Assembly (NCBI GenBank): GCA_040385645.1
Contig: JAZKGZ010000011.1
Span: 1-64,000, forward strand
DNA length: 64,000 bases
Origin: JANXSS01 sp040385645
GTDB lineage: Bacteria; Pseudomonadota; Gammaproteobacteria; Burkholderiales; Burkholderiaceae_D
Direction: 5' to 3'
Shown: piece by piece, positions 43,718 to 52,678 of the stretch
How positions within the stretch are numbered: the first letter of the stretch is position 1
Layout: every line of letters starts with the position of its first letter
Program-made: the position numbers and the translations under genes
Notes under the pieces: model-generated
The model's input: the letters and a program-made list of their open reading frames with translations, nothing else
What the model was told of the DNA's origin: nothing
Databases searched by the model: none

Positions 43718-44554
43718 ATGAGCATTAATTCGGTAAGCGGAGCGTCGACGAGCCCGTCATGTTGCTGCAAGGTCGGTGACAGCACTGTGGAATCGACGGA
43801 ATCGGCAATGGTGCGCGGCCAGCGCCCGGAACTCAACGACATGGTTCGAAATTGCGGGGCTACTGCCAATAGCAACGCCGACGAGGCTGAAGAAACCGGC
43901 GGTCGTCACAGGTCGGAGGAAACGGGTGCGAATCAGACGGGCGAGCAAGAACTGCTCGATCTGTTGCAAACCGTTTTGCAGGACGGTGCCATCAGCACGG
44001 ATGAAATAGCGCAACTCAGACAAGCGCTAGCCTTTGCTAATCCACCCGGCACAGGTGGCGGTGGAGGCGAAGGCGGTGGAACTAGCGGTGGCTCTCGCAC
44101 TAGCGGCGGCGGTCCTACAGGTTCTTGCAGTGGTCGTGGCAGCACACCCGGCACGGGTGAAACACCGGGTGTTGACGGAACACCTGGTATAGGGCCGGAC
44201 GGCAGCCTTACCTTAGGCAACACAAAAATCACGATTCAGGGCGGCACTGCCGAGGGGCGCGCCGAAACCGCAGGTTTGATTGAGCAGATGTATGAAAAAG
44301 ATCCGGGCTTCAAGCAAGGGGTCGACTCGAAAGCACGCAGCGGTCTTGAGATTACCATCAGGGATCTGGCACCCGGCGTCGCCGGCCAAGCTACCCTCGG
44401 CGGCAATGAAATTTCTCTCGATACCGAGGGCTTGAATTATTCGACCAGAGAATACGCCGATACGATTGCACACGAACTGGCACATAATCTGGGCCAGCGC
44501 CATGGACCTGCGCTCGAGGCATTCGCCTCAAGCGCAGCGGCGGTAGTTGCCTGA
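43718..44554 (+). CDS. Candidate type III effector with C-terminal metzincin-type zinc motif
   Basis: A 278-residue protein with no signal peptide. The N-terminus (MSINSVSGASTSPSCCCK) is Ser-rich, as in many type III effectors. A helix EQELLDLLQTVLQDGAISTDEIAQL precedes a ~60-residue Gly/Thr/Pro linker. The C-terminal ~110 residues form a domain (LTLGNTKITIQGG...GLEITIRDLAPG...GGNEISLDTEG) ending in HELAHNLGQRHG at residues 252-263. This is an exact HExxHxxGxxH zinc protease motif. Only 16 residues follow, so the usual metzincin Met-turn is absent. AAAGG 5 bases before ATG 43718 sets the start. A box-like promoter lies upstream. Confidence 0.7.
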   Translation: MSINSVSGASTSPSCCCKVGDSTVESTESAMVRGQRPELNDMVRNCGATANSNADEAEETGGRHRSEETGANQTGEQELLDLLQTVLQDGAISTDEIAQLRQALAFANPPGTGGGGGEGGGTSGGSRTSGGGPTGSCSGRGSTPGTGETPGVDGTPGIGPDGSLTLGNTKITIQGGTAEGRAETAGLIEQMYEKDPGFKQGVDSKARSGLEITIRDLAPGVAGQATLGGNEISLDTEGLNYSTREYADTIAHELAHNLGQRHGPALEAFASSAAAVVA

Positions 44555-44593
44555 GCGGTTTAGAATTTCTGGCCGGGTAACCCGCTGTTGCCG

Positions 44594-44627
44594 GCCACGG
44601 GGATGTAGTTGGGCACGTCCCCGTGGC
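44594..44627. terminator. Strong inverted repeat between convergent genes
   Basis: A perfect 10-bp stem GCCACGGGGA / TCCCCGTGGC with a 14-base loop lies between the stop codons of the zinc-motif gene (44554) and the ComEA-like gene (44645). T-runs are short on both sides, so it is probably a weak bidirectional terminator. Confidence 0.55.
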
Positions 44628-44644
44628 TCTTATCGCGTAGTTGG

Positions 44645-44980
44645 TTACTTGCCAGCCGGCGCTTGTTTCGCGATGATCAAGTCTTTGACCGAAGCATAGG
44701 CGTCGTTGGTTAAAATTTTCTTTTGCAGCAGTTCATCCTTCGCTTTGTAAGGCCGGCCCTTGACGATCGCAGCCGCCCTCGCTTCGCCGATCTTCGGTAG
44801 CGTCGCCAGATCCGTGGCGCTGGCAGTGTTGATATCCATCGCTGCTGCTTTGGCTTTGGCAGTAACAGCCGGGGCCTCGGTTGCGGGGCTAGCGGGCTTT
44901 GGTACGTCCTTTGCCTGAACCGCGACGCAAGTCGAGAGCGCCAGACTGAAAAGTGCAATCGTCGATTTAAATGAAGTCAT
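44645..44980 (-). CDS. ComEA-type helix-hairpin-helix protein
   Basis: A 111-residue exported protein: signal peptide ending about VAVQA, an Ala/Pro/Lys spacer, then a helix-hairpin-helix unit MDINTASATDLATLPKIGEARAAAIVKGRPY, the ComEA domain. It probably binds DNA in the periplasm, as ComEA does during natural transformation. The spacer is short and no membrane anchor beyond the signal peptide is seen. Confidence 0.88.
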   Translation of the reverse strand: MTSFKSTIALFSLALSTCVAVQAKDVPKPASPATEAPAVTAKAKAAAMDINTASATDLATLPKIGEARAAAIVKGRPYKAKDELLQKKILTNDAYASVKDLIIAKQAPAGK

Positions 44981-45096
44981 GCGTATCTCCTGAAGATATA
45001 AAGTGTATTGGTACGGACGCTGCTCGCCCGATATTACTCGCTTGTCTTTGCTACGGGACTTGGTTGCGCAACTTAATTACTCACCCCGGTTGCCGG

Positions 45097-45351
45097 TTAT
45101 AAATTGTTGTTCTGGTTGCTTGCCGAATCGCTCTGTCGGCGTTGGCGAATCGCTTGCCATGTGATTCGTTTGAATTCTTCCGAAGCGGTATGCCAAGTAG
45201 TGATTTCGTTCAAAGTGCGCTGGCATCCTCCGCAAAATCCGCTCGAGGCTTCGATGCTGCAGTAGCCGTTGCAGGGCGATGGCACCGCATTTTCAACGCC
45301 GGAGAAAATTTTAGAAATCAAGATGGGCTTTCCAAATTTGCGGAACATCAA
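45097..45351 (-). CDS. DUF1289 protein
   Basis: An 84-residue protein with the DUF1289 cysteine pattern SPCNGYCSIEASSGFCGGCQRTLNEITTW, followed by a helix (SEEFKRITWQAIRQRR). The four cysteines could bind metal. The start at 45351 overlaps the stop of the DUF6572 gene by 4 bases, implying coupled translation. The function is unknown. Confidence 0.85.
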   Translation of the reverse strand: MMFRKFGKPILISKIFSGVENAVPSPCNGYCSIEASSGFCGGCQRTLNEITTWHTASEEFKRITWQAIRQRRQSDSASNQNNNL

Positions 45352-45689
45352 ATCGACGCTTCGGCATAGTGCGATGCGAGCGGGGAGACCGTGAGTCGGA
45401 ACCCCGAAGCGTCGAGCAGCTCGGTTGCATGGGCGATGAACGCAATCGCAGCAGCATCCGGCTCGAACATGGCGGTAATGTCGATAGACACCTCGCAGTC
45501 CACAGCGTGGGGGTGCTGCAGATAGATCTCGCCGCTCTCGACCCAGTGAAGGTAATAATTGATCTTGCGCTGCAATGCTTCAAGATGCGGCAGATCCCAC
45601 TGCAGATGATCGACGATGGCGAGCCGGCAGATTGCAGTTGCCGCATCAATCGTTATCGAATCGATCTTGTTGGGCTGTTCAATACTCAT
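45348..45689 (-). CDS. DUF6572 protein
   Basis: A 113-residue protein opening with NKIDSITIDAATAICRLAIVDHLQWD and containing LQRKINYYLHWVESGEIYLQHP, the DUF6572 pattern. It is soluble and has no catalytic signature that I can point to. It forms a two-gene unit with the DUF1289 gene. Confidence 0.75.
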   Translation of the reverse strand: MSIEQPNKIDSITIDAATAICRLAIVDHLQWDLPHLEALQRKINYYLHWVESGEIYLQHPHAVDCEVSIDITAMFEPDAAAIAFIAHATELLDASGFRLTVSPLASHYAEASI

Positions 45690-45841
45690 AATGTCGCATT
45701 CGCGGCGTTTGGTGCCGCACAGGCAGGAATTACGTAATAGGATAACGGATTGAGGAATGCAACGATTTGCGGTCGCGCTTTGATTTGATGCGGTTTGTAT
45801 AAAATTTTTGCAGAGTTTCTCCCAAGTACGAGGAATTTTTA

Positions 45842-46726
45842 ATGATGGTCAAGATACAGAACAATAGCCCTGCGCATTCGAGCCCCCGCCAACACGATGA
45901 AGCAAGCATCGTGGCATCGACGCCTGCCCAGTCGACCGGGCTTACTGCGCGCAACGATACCGACGCACGTGGGAACACTCTATCGGGGTTGCCGCCCCGC
46001 GCCGGTCGCCTACCCGACGATGGTACTTCGCCGCGCAAGCGGCAAAGACTGGCTGTATTCGAGGCAGGTACCACCCCTGCTATGCAACCCACCCAAGCAA
46101 AGCAATTCGCGAACGCGACGACACCTGCAAAATTTCTCGTCGACCATCTGAAAAGTCAGGATTTGGCAGATATGCTGGGCGAATTAAATGCGCAGTTTTC
46201 CGGCAAGTGGGCATTCGGTGGAAGCGTGGCGCTGAATATTCATGCCGCAGATCTGAAAGTCGACATCGCACGGCCGTTTCACGATGCGGACATTTTTATC
46301 AACAGAGATCGTCATCAATCTTTTATCGAGGAGCAGAAAATGGGCACGCGCGCCTGTGCGTTTCTGAAGCCCGGTGCAGAAAGCGGTGACCGTAGCCATT
46401 TCAAATACAAGGGAACGCTGGTCGATTTCATACCGACCGGCTCCTATAGAAAAAAATTAGACGACCAGATAGTTTGGATTTCGGGCATTCCGGTAAGGTC
46501 CCTGAAATACCTGATCGATGCGAAAACCCACGATCAGTCCGACAGCCTGGAGCCGGAACTGGCCGCGAAAGCTACAGTGGATCTGGCGATACTGAAAAAT
46601 CTACAAAAAAGACAAATCGAACGCGCTGCGCTCGACGCCACACCGACCCAGAATGCAGCGGTTGCTGTAGGGTCGCAGACCCCAGCTGTAGCAAGACGCG
46701 TATTGCGGTTTGGCGAACCTACGTGA
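45842..46726 (+). CDS. Nucleotidyltransferase-fold protein with NLS-like basic patch, candidate effector
   Basis: A 294-residue protein. Residues 1-95 are rich in Ser, Thr, Pro, Gln and Arg and contain SPRKRQRL at 63-70, which fits a monopartite nuclear localisation signal. Residues ~95-250 look like a minimal nucleotidyltransferase: WAFGGSVALNIH with the GGS motif (126-128), FHDADIFI with the DxD pair (148-150), and a third Asp in LVDFIPTG (195), then IPVRSLKYLIDAKTH. The bipartite design suggests an enzyme injected into a eukaryotic cell, but no hrp-type box was found upstream. An alternative is a housekeeping or toxin-type nucleotidyltransferase. The gene is monocistronic. The ATG doublet at 45842 follows GAGG. 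Confidence 0.6.
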   Translation: MMVKIQNNSPAHSSPRQHDEASIVASTPAQSTGLTARNDTDARGNTLSGLPPRAGRLPDDGTSPRKRQRLAVFEAGTTPAMQPTQAKQFANATTPAKFLVDHLKSQDLADMLGELNAQFSGKWAFGGSVALNIHAADLKVDIARPFHDADIFINRDRHQSFIEEQKMGTRACAFLKPGAESGDRSHFKYKGTLVDFIPTGSYRKKLDDQIVWISGIPVRSLKYLIDAKTHDQSDSLEPELAAKATVDLAILKNLQKRQIERAALDATPTQNAAVAVGSQTPAVARRVLRFGEPT

Positions 46727-46760
46727 TGCGCTATGTTTGGAAATTCAGCAATTCAGCAAT

Positions 46761-47714
46761 TTAGCGGCTTGGCCCGGACAGGTAACCCGGGAAAAACTCT
46801 TTCAGCAAAAACTGCTGCAGTTCTTCGTCGTATCCAGGGCTGGCATCGAGATTCACCAGACGCCCGGCCCGTATCGATTTCCACACGAATTTACCGGGCT
46901 TTTGCGTTCGGATCAGCGCGATCATACGCTTGACCACGGCAGTCTCGATATCCGGTTCCGACCCCTGTTCGACTTCGACGAGTTGCGCGGAATCACGCTT
47001 GAAATTCGTATTCCAGCCGCGGAACATAAACTGTGCGTTGTGTAAGCGCACACTACGCAATTGAAACACGCCGCCGCTCTGATCCCGCTGCGCGCCTTGT
47101 CCGCGCTGCTGGAAGGCGATGTTGTCCCGGGCGATACGATCGGCGCGTTGCGATTCGCTTTCGTCGGCTTCTGCCGTCTCGGGCGAATTTTGTGACGCTG
47201 CCTCGCGGCGTTTTCGCGCAGCATCCAGGCGCGCTGAAAAATCATCGTCCGGTGGCGAGGTCGATGACGGCGGCTCAGGCGTGGTTGCGCGAATCGGTTC
47301 GGGCGCGCTTTGGGGCATGGCAGGAATGGTTACCACAGCCGACGGTTCGCGCGTTCTTGCCGTTATCGCAGGTGCACGTCGGGGCTTACGTGGAGCGGGC
47401 GCTCTAGTCGCTTCCTGCGAAGCCGCTGGCGGCGGTCGAGGCGACGCGGATCGGGAAGGTAGCTGCTGCGGCTGCGGAGGTATCGGCGCAGAGGGCGGCG
47501 CAATCGCCAGCGGCGCGACATACGTCAATACCTCGTTGCCGGCCGATGGTGGCAGCAGCTCCGGTGCATCTGGCGCGAGCAACAGCCATAGCCCTAGCAG
47601 ATGCAGCGACAACATCAGGCACAGACCTAGGCCACGTGACAACCGGTGCGATGCGCTAGATGTTGTGTCCGGCAAATAATGTGGCACGAGCGCGGAGGCG
47701 AATAAGAACGACAT
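46761..47714 (-). CDS. TonB-like proline-rich membrane protein
   Basis: A 317-residue protein with one N-terminal membrane helix (GLGLCLMLSLHLLGLWLLLAP), a long Pro/Ala/Ser/Arg-rich periplasmic stretch (~70-190), and a C-terminal domain with FQLRSVRLHNAQFMFRGWNTNF. The layout is that of TonB-family energy transducers, though the C-terminal domain lacks an obvious TonB YP motif. It lies 80 bases after bioB on the same strand. ATG 47714 is chosen over TTG 47720. Confidence 0.65.
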   Translation of the reverse strand: MSFLFASALVPHYLPDTTSSASHRLSRGLGLCLMLSLHLLGLWLLLAPDAPELLPPSAGNEVLTYVAPLAIAPPSAPIPPQPQQLPSRSASPRPPPAASQEATRAPAPRKPRRAPAITARTREPSAVVTIPAMPQSAPEPIRATTPEPPSSTSPPDDDFSARLDAARKRREAASQNSPETAEADESESQRADRIARDNIAFQQRGQGAQRDQSGGVFQLRSVRLHNAQFMFRGWNTNFKRDSAQLVEVEQGSEPDIETAVVKRMIALIRTQKPGKFVWKSIRAGRLVNLDASPGYDEELQQFLLKEFFPGYLSGPSR

Positions 47715-47794
47715 GATCAAGACAATCCGTGGAGAAGCAGCGTCGGCGTGACAGCATTCGACGCAACGTCTACCTTACAACGAATTACCGGACT

Positions 47795-48793
47795 TCACCC
47801 GCCGCGGGTACGCATGCCGAGCTTGTTTAACAAAGCCTGATCCTCGTCGACCTCCGGATTACCGGTCACAAGCAGCTTATCGCCGTAAAAAATCGAGTTG
47901 GCACCAGCCAGAAAACATAATGCCTGGATCGCCTCGCCCATCTGCCGGCGGCCTGCCGATAATCGCACGCGCGCTTTTGGCATCGTGATGCGGGCGACCG
48001 CCACGGTACGTACAAACTCCAACGGATCGAGTACTTCGGTGCCATGCAGAGGCGTGCCCTCGACCTGCACTAGATGATTGACCGGCACCGATTCCGGATA
48101 CGGTTGCAAATTGGCCAATTGCGCTACCAGCCCCGCACGCTGCAGGCGCGATTCGCCCATGCCGACGATGCCGCCGCAACAAACCTTGATGCCGGCACCT
48201 CGCACGCGGCCCAGAGTATCGAGCCGGTTTTGGTAATCACGGGTGGAAATGACGTTGGCATAGAATTCCGGTGCCGTGTCGAGATTGTGATTGTAGTAGT
48301 CCAGCCCCGCATCCTTCAACCGCTCAGCCTGACCGGTTCCCAGCATGCCCAGCGTTGCGCAAGTTTCCAAGCCAAGCGCCTTGACCTCCCGAACCATTTC
48401 CTCGACGTGATCCAGATCCCGGTCTTTCGGCTCGCGCCAGGCCGCGCCCATGCAGAACCGGGTGGCACCGTGTGCCTTGGCCTCTCGCGCAGCCGCCAGC
48501 ACCGTTGCCAGCGGCAGGATCTTTTGCGCCGTCACGCCGGTATCGTAGCGTGCGGCCTGCGGACAGTAGCCGCAATCCTCGGGACAACCACCGGTCTTGA
48601 TCGATAGCAACGTCGCTAGCTCGACCTCGCCGGCATCGAAATGTTCGCGGTGCACCTGCTGCGCCTTGAAGAGCAAGTCGTTGAAGGGCATATCGAACAG
48701 CGCCAGCACATCGGCGACCGGCCAAATGTCAGCGGTGATCGCGGCAGTGACTGGCGCGACGGCGGCGTGGAAAGCAATCGGATGCGACGACAT
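47795..48793 (-). CDS. bioB: Biotin synthase
   Basis: A 332-residue radical SAM enzyme with the [4Fe-4S] motif GGCPEDCGYCPQ, the [2Fe-2S] site residues in YYNHNLDTAPEFY and CCGGIVGMGES, and RLSAGRRQMGE near the C-terminus. It inserts sulfur into dethiobiotin. It is last of the bioA-bioF-bioD-bioB cluster and starts 8 bases after the bioD stop. Confidence 0.97.
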   Translation of the reverse strand: MSSHPIAFHAAVAPVTAAITADIWPVADVLALFDMPFNDLLFKAQQVHREHFDAGEVELATLLSIKTGGCPEDCGYCPQAARYDTGVTAQKILPLATVLAAAREAKAHGATRFCMGAAWREPKDRDLDHVEEMVREVKALGLETCATLGMLGTGQAERLKDAGLDYYNHNLDTAPEFYANVISTRDYQNRLDTLGRVRGAGIKVCCGGIVGMGESRLQRAGLVAQLANLQPYPESVPVNHLVQVEGTPLHGTEVLDPLEFVRTVAVARITMPKARVRLSAGRRQMGEAIQALCFLAGANSIFYGDKLLVTGNPEVDEDQALLNKLGMRTRGG

Positions 48794-48801
48794 AAATATT
48801 C

Positions 48802-49521
48802 CTAAAGGGAGGGTGTAGTAAAACCGCTGGCCGGCCAGTGCGGAATGCGGGAAACGTCCAGATAACCGGCCGCCGTTGCCGCGTCCGGTGTCGCCAGACG
48901 CGGCACCACGCCCAGCAGCGGTGCCGGTAGCAGGGCGGTGAGGGCGGCAATGCTGGCCTCGGCATGCGCCATGTCCGGATCGACCACATTACAGACCCAG
49001 GCTGCAAGCGTCAACCCGCGGGCGGCAATGGCTTCGGCAGTCAGTAATGCATGATTCAGGCAACCCAGGCGCAGACCCACCACCAGGATTACCGGCAGGC
49101 CCAGTTGCTGCGCCAGATCTGCGGTATCGACCTTGCCCGACAACGGCACCCTGAAGCCACCCACGCCTTCGACCACGACTGCCTGGGCCAGCGTGGTGAT
49201 GCGCTCGAAACAGGTCTGCACATGCTGCACGTCGATCTCGATGTTTTCCAGGGCGGCGGCGGCATGCGGCGCGATTGCGGCGCGCAGCAGGTATGGCGTA
49301 GCCAGCGCCTGGGGCAACACCACGCTCGCAGCCGCGGCGAGCTGTACAGCATCCTCGTTGTGCAGCACGCCTTGGTGCATGATTGCACCCGCGGCGATCG
49401 GTTTCATGCCGGCGGCCTTCACACCAGCCTTGCGCAGGCTATGCAACAGTGCAGCCGATACCAGCGTCTTGCCGATCTCGGTGTCGGTACCAGTGACGAA
49501 CCAGCAGGGTCTGGCGCTCAT
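48802..49521 (-). CDS. bioD: Dethiobiotin synthetase
   Basis: A 239-residue protein with the P-loop TGTDTEIGKTLVSAALL, the conserved KPIAAG, and VEGVGGFRVPLSG. It forms the ureido ring of dethiobiotin from DAPA, CO2 and ATP. The ATG at 49521 lies 2 bases after the bioF stop; the longer upstream frame overlaps bioF and is not used. Confidence 0.95.
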   Translation of the reverse strand: MSARPCWFVTGTDTEIGKTLVSAALLHSLRKAGVKAAGMKPIAAGAIMHQGVLHNEDAVQLAAAASVVLPQALATPYLLRAAIAPHAAAALENIEIDVQHVQTCFERITTLAQAVVVEGVGGFRVPLSGKVDTADLAQQLGLPVILVVGLRLGCLNHALLTAEAIAARGLTLAAWVCNVVDPDMAHAEASIAALTALLPAPLLGVVPRLATPDAATAAGYLDVSRIPHWPASGFTTPSL

Positions 49522-49523
49522 GG

Positions 49524-50777
49524 TCACGCCTCCAGGGTAGGCAGGATCTGGATCAACCGTGCCAGGTCCGAAGTTGTGTGGGCGGCCGACACGGTAACAC
49601 GCAGCCTGGCGCTGCCGCGCGGTACCGTCGGAGGGCGAATCGCCGGAATCCAGATTCCCTCGGCATCGAGTGCTGCGGCAGCGGCGAGGGCAGCGGCGTT
49701 GCTGCCGATAACGATTGGTTGAATGGGCGTGATGGAAGGCAGAAGCTGCCACTGCCGCAACGTCAATGCCGTACTGAATTCTTCGATCAGGCAGTCGAGG
49801 TGGGCGCGGCGCTGCCTGCCCTCCGCACCGGCAATGAGTTCGAGACTGGTCAGCAAAGCATAGGCGAGTGCCGGCGGCGCTGCAGTGGTGTAGATATAGG
49901 GCCGGGCGCGCTGTATTAATGTCTCGATGACGGTTTCATGCGCTGCCACGAAGGCACCGGCCACGCCTGCAGCCTTGCCCAGCGTACCCATGCAGATCAC
50001 TTGCGACGAACGCAGGCCGAAATGCTCGAGCGTGCCACGCCCGCCCTTGCCCAGTACGCCGAAGCCGTGGGCGTCGTCTACTACCAGCCAGGCACCGTAT
50101 TGCTCGCACAAGGCCAACAAAGCCGGCAACGGTGCCAGGTCGCCATCCATCGAAAATACGCCGTCGGTCACGACCAGACGAGTGGCGGCCGTGCTGGCTT
50201 GCAGAAGCATTTCCAACGACGCCGTGTCGCCGTGCGGATAGACGTTGACCTTGGAGCGCGACAGCCGCGCGCCGTCGATCAGTGAAGCATGGTTGGTAGC
50301 TTCGCAAAATAACTCCGCCGCCGGGCCGCCGAGCGCCGACAGCAATGCCAGATTTGCCATGTAGCCGGTAGAAAACGTCAGGGCACGCCCCGAGACGAGG
50401 TGCGGCGACAGAAAATCGGCCAGACGTTCTTCCAACAGGACATGGGCCGCGGAATGGCCGCTGATCAGATGCGACGCACCGCTGCCGGCCCCATACCGCA
50501 ACGCGCCCTCCCGCAAGGCAGCGACGACTTGCGGATGTGCTGCCAGCCCAAGGTAATCGTTGCTGCAGAAAGCCAGCAGGTCGCGGCCATCTACCCGAAC
50601 GTGGGGCGCGCAAGGCGTTTCGATGCTGCGGCGCTGGCGACGCAAGCCGTTTGTCTCCAGCGTGGCAAGCTGATCTTGCAAGGGGTGTAACAAAGCGAGC
50701 GACGCAGCCGGCTCGGCAACCTGCAATGCCGAATGCCGTTTCGGGTCCAACATCGACTGTGGCGACGGCAGGATCAT
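49524..50777 (-). CDS. bioF: 8-amino-7-oxononanoate synthase
   Basis: A 417-residue PLP enzyme of the alpha-oxoamine synthase family: FCSNDYLGLAAHP, GSGASHLISGHSAAH, VVDDAHGFGVLGKGGRG and the PLP-lysine motif GTLGKAAGVAGAF. It condenses pimeloyl-ACP or -CoA with alanine. The start overlaps the bioA stop by 4 bases (ATGA). Confidence 0.96.
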   Translation of the reverse strand: MILPSPQSMLDPKRHSALQVAEPAASLALLHPLQDQLATLETNGLRRQRRSIETPCAPHVRVDGRDLLAFCSNDYLGLAAHPQVVAALREGALRYGAGSGASHLISGHSAAHVLLEERLADFLSPHLVSGRALTFSTGYMANLALLSALGGPAAELFCEATNHASLIDGARLSRSKVNVYPHGDTASLEMLLQASTAATRLVVTDGVFSMDGDLAPLPALLALCEQYGAWLVVDDAHGFGVLGKGGRGTLEHFGLRSSQVICMGTLGKAAGVAGAFVAAHETVIETLIQRARPYIYTTAAPPALAYALLTSLELIAGAEGRQRRAHLDCLIEEFSTALTLRQWQLLPSITPIQPIVIGSNAAALAAAAALDAEGIWIPAIRPPTVPRGSARLRVTVSAAHTTSDLARLIQILPTLEA

Positions 50778-52183
50778 GGGGCAACTCTACTGAATAAATC
50801 TGCCGTTGCTTCCATCGAAATCTTCACCGACCCTTGAGCGCTTGGTTGATCCAGCACTTTCTCCAATACCCGTTGCGTGGTATCGCACATGAATGCCATC
50901 TCTTGCGGCTCAAGTATGTAAGGCGGCATCAGATACACCGTGCGTCCGATCGGGCGCAGCAGCAGTTCATGCTGGAGTGCGGCGGTGAAAAATTTTCTGG
51001 AAAACCCGGCAGCCTGCACGGCATCCTCGATCACGATGTCGCATGCCCAGATCATGCCGCACTGACGGATGTTCTCCACCCGACAATCGCCCGCGAGCGG
51101 CGCCATGGCAGCGCTCATTTGCGCGGCACGGAGGCGATTGCGGGCCAGTACGTCGTCCTCCCGAAAGATTTCCAGCGTTGCCAGTGCGGCCCGGCACGCC
51201 AGGGGGTTTCCGGTATACGAATGCGAGTGGAGGAAGCCGCGGGCAATATCGCGGTCATAGAACGCCTGATAGATTTCATGGCGCGTCATCACCAGCGACA
51301 GAGGCAGATAGCCACCGCTGATGCCCTTGGAAAGACACAGGAAATCGGGCCACACGGCCGCTTGTTCGCAGGCGAAGAAACTACCGGTACGGCCACAGCC
51401 GACAGCGATCTCGTCGGCGATCATGTGCACCTGATAACGGTCGCACAGCGCCCGCACCTGCCGCAGGTACGCCGAGTCGTGCATGGCCATGCCGGCAGCA
51501 CACTGCACCAGCGGCTCGATGATGACCGCCGCAATGTGGCCGCTGCGCCGCTCAAGCAATTGCTCCAGCTCGGCCGCGGCACGCAAAGCAACGTCTTGCG
51601 CCGATTCACCCGGCTCGGCACGCCTTGCATCAGGGCTGGCGACCACGTGCACATTTTGCAGTAGCGCACCATAAGCGGCACGGAAGAGCGGTACGTCCGT
51701 TACCGCCAGTGCACCCAGGGTTTCGCCGTGATAGCTGCCTGCAAGGCAAACGAATTCGCACTTGTCGGCATGGCCGGCATTACGCCATGCGTGTGCGCTC
51801 ATCTTCAATGCGATTTCCACAGCGGAGGCGCCATCGGAGGCATAGAAACAGTGGCCGAGCACATTGCCGGTCAGGTCCGAGAGCGCTTCCGAAAGCCGCA
51901 CGACCGGCTCATGCGTAAAGCCGGCCAGCATCGCATGTTCGAGCCGGTCCAGCTGCTCTTTCAGGGCGGCATTGATACGTGGATTGGCATGACCGAAGAG
52001 GTTGACCCACCAGGAGCTGATGGCATCCAGGTAACGCTTGCCCTCAGTATCGTAGAGCCAGGCGCCACGGCCATGACTGACCGGTACCAGCGGCACCGTT
52101 TCATGATGCTGCATCTGGGTACACGGATGCCAGACGCTCTTGAGGCTGCGGGCAACCCAATCGTTCTTGTCATTCAATGGCAC
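50774..52183 (-). CDS. bioA: Adenosylmethionine--8-amino-7-oxononanoate aminotransferase
   Basis: A 469-residue class III aminotransferase with the BioA-specific VWHPCTQMQHHETVPLVPV, YLDAISSWWVNLFGHANP, the PLP pocket FYASDGASAVEIALKM, IADEIAVGCGRTG and the PLP lysine in CLSKGISGGYLPLS. It makes DAPA using SAM as amino donor. It is first gene of the biotin cluster. The C-terminal ~20 residues go beyond the E. coli enzyme (429). Confidence 0.96.
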   Translation of the reverse strand: MPLNDKNDWVARSLKSVWHPCTQMQHHETVPLVPVSHGRGAWLYDTEGKRYLDAISSWWVNLFGHANPRINAALKEQLDRLEHAMLAGFTHEPVVRLSEALSDLTGNVLGHCFYASDGASAVEIALKMSAHAWRNAGHADKCEFVCLAGSYHGETLGALAVTDVPLFRAAYGALLQNVHVVASPDARRAEPGESAQDVALRAAAELEQLLERRSGHIAAVIIEPLVQCAAGMAMHDSAYLRQVRALCDRYQVHMIADEIAVGCGRTGSFFACEQAAVWPDFLCLSKGISGGYLPLSLVMTRHEIYQAFYDRDIARGFLHSHSYTGNPLACRAALATLEIFREDDVLARNRLRAAQMSAAMAPLAGDCRVENIRQCGMIWACDIVIEDAVQAAGFSRKFFTAALQHELLLRPIGRTVYLMPPYILEPQEMAFMCDTTQRVLEKVLDQPSAQGSVKISMEATADLFSRVAP

Positions 52184-52276
52184 AACGGCTCCGAGGCAGC
52201 AAACAAATGGTTCGGGAAAGTGAAGACGCCATCTTACAGAAGCCGACCGTCACGGGTATCGGAAACGCCTGATGGC

Positions 52277-52678
52277 TCAAGCGTGCGCGCCGGGAAAACT
52301 GCCGTCCACATATAGCCACGCCATCTCGCCGCTGGCAGTCGGCTTTCGGACGAACCGGCTGACTTCATACAACCGATGTGCCCGGCCACCGATCTTGTAT
52401 CGAGCGATGAATTCGACCGTGGCCGCATCGCCTTCCTCTCGGTGCGAGAGTACCTGTAAGGCGATCCATTTCGGCGCGGGCTGCTCGACCAATCCGCCGA
52501 CCGGACAGGTCTTGGGATCCCAAGTCGCCCGCAGATAAGTGTCGTTATGCCGTACATAAGCGACATAGCGGGAGCGCATCAGGGCTTCGGCATCCGGTGC
52601 AAGCGCAATGCCGTCGAGATAACGGCCGCAGCAGGTGGCGTAGCGTTTTCCGCCGCACGGACATTCCACTATCTTCAT
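52277..52678 (-). CDS. ychJ: YchJ-family protein (UPF0225) with SEC-C motif
   Basis: A 133-residue protein with the zinc-binding SEC-C-like CPCGGKRYATCCGRYL at the N-terminus, RSRYVAYVRHNDTYLRATW and RYKIGGRAHRLYEVSRFVR, all usual for YchJ. The function is unknown. Its start overlaps the aceK stop by 4 bases, so it is last in an SDR-aceK-ychJ unit. Confidence 0.9.
   Translation of the reverse strand: MKIVECPCGGKRYATCCGRYLDGIALAPDAEALMRSRYVAYVRHNDTYLRATWDPKTCPVGGLVEQPAPKWIALQVLSHREEGDAATVEFIARYKIGGRAHRLYEVSRFVRKPTASGEMAWLYVDGSFPGAHA

Noticed and set aside
45660..45842. Possible hrp-type box before the nucleotidyltransferase-like gene
   Set aside because: TTCG occurs at 45699-45702 but the partner is TTCA at N17, and no YANNNT lies 30-33 bases downstream. 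Not better than chance.
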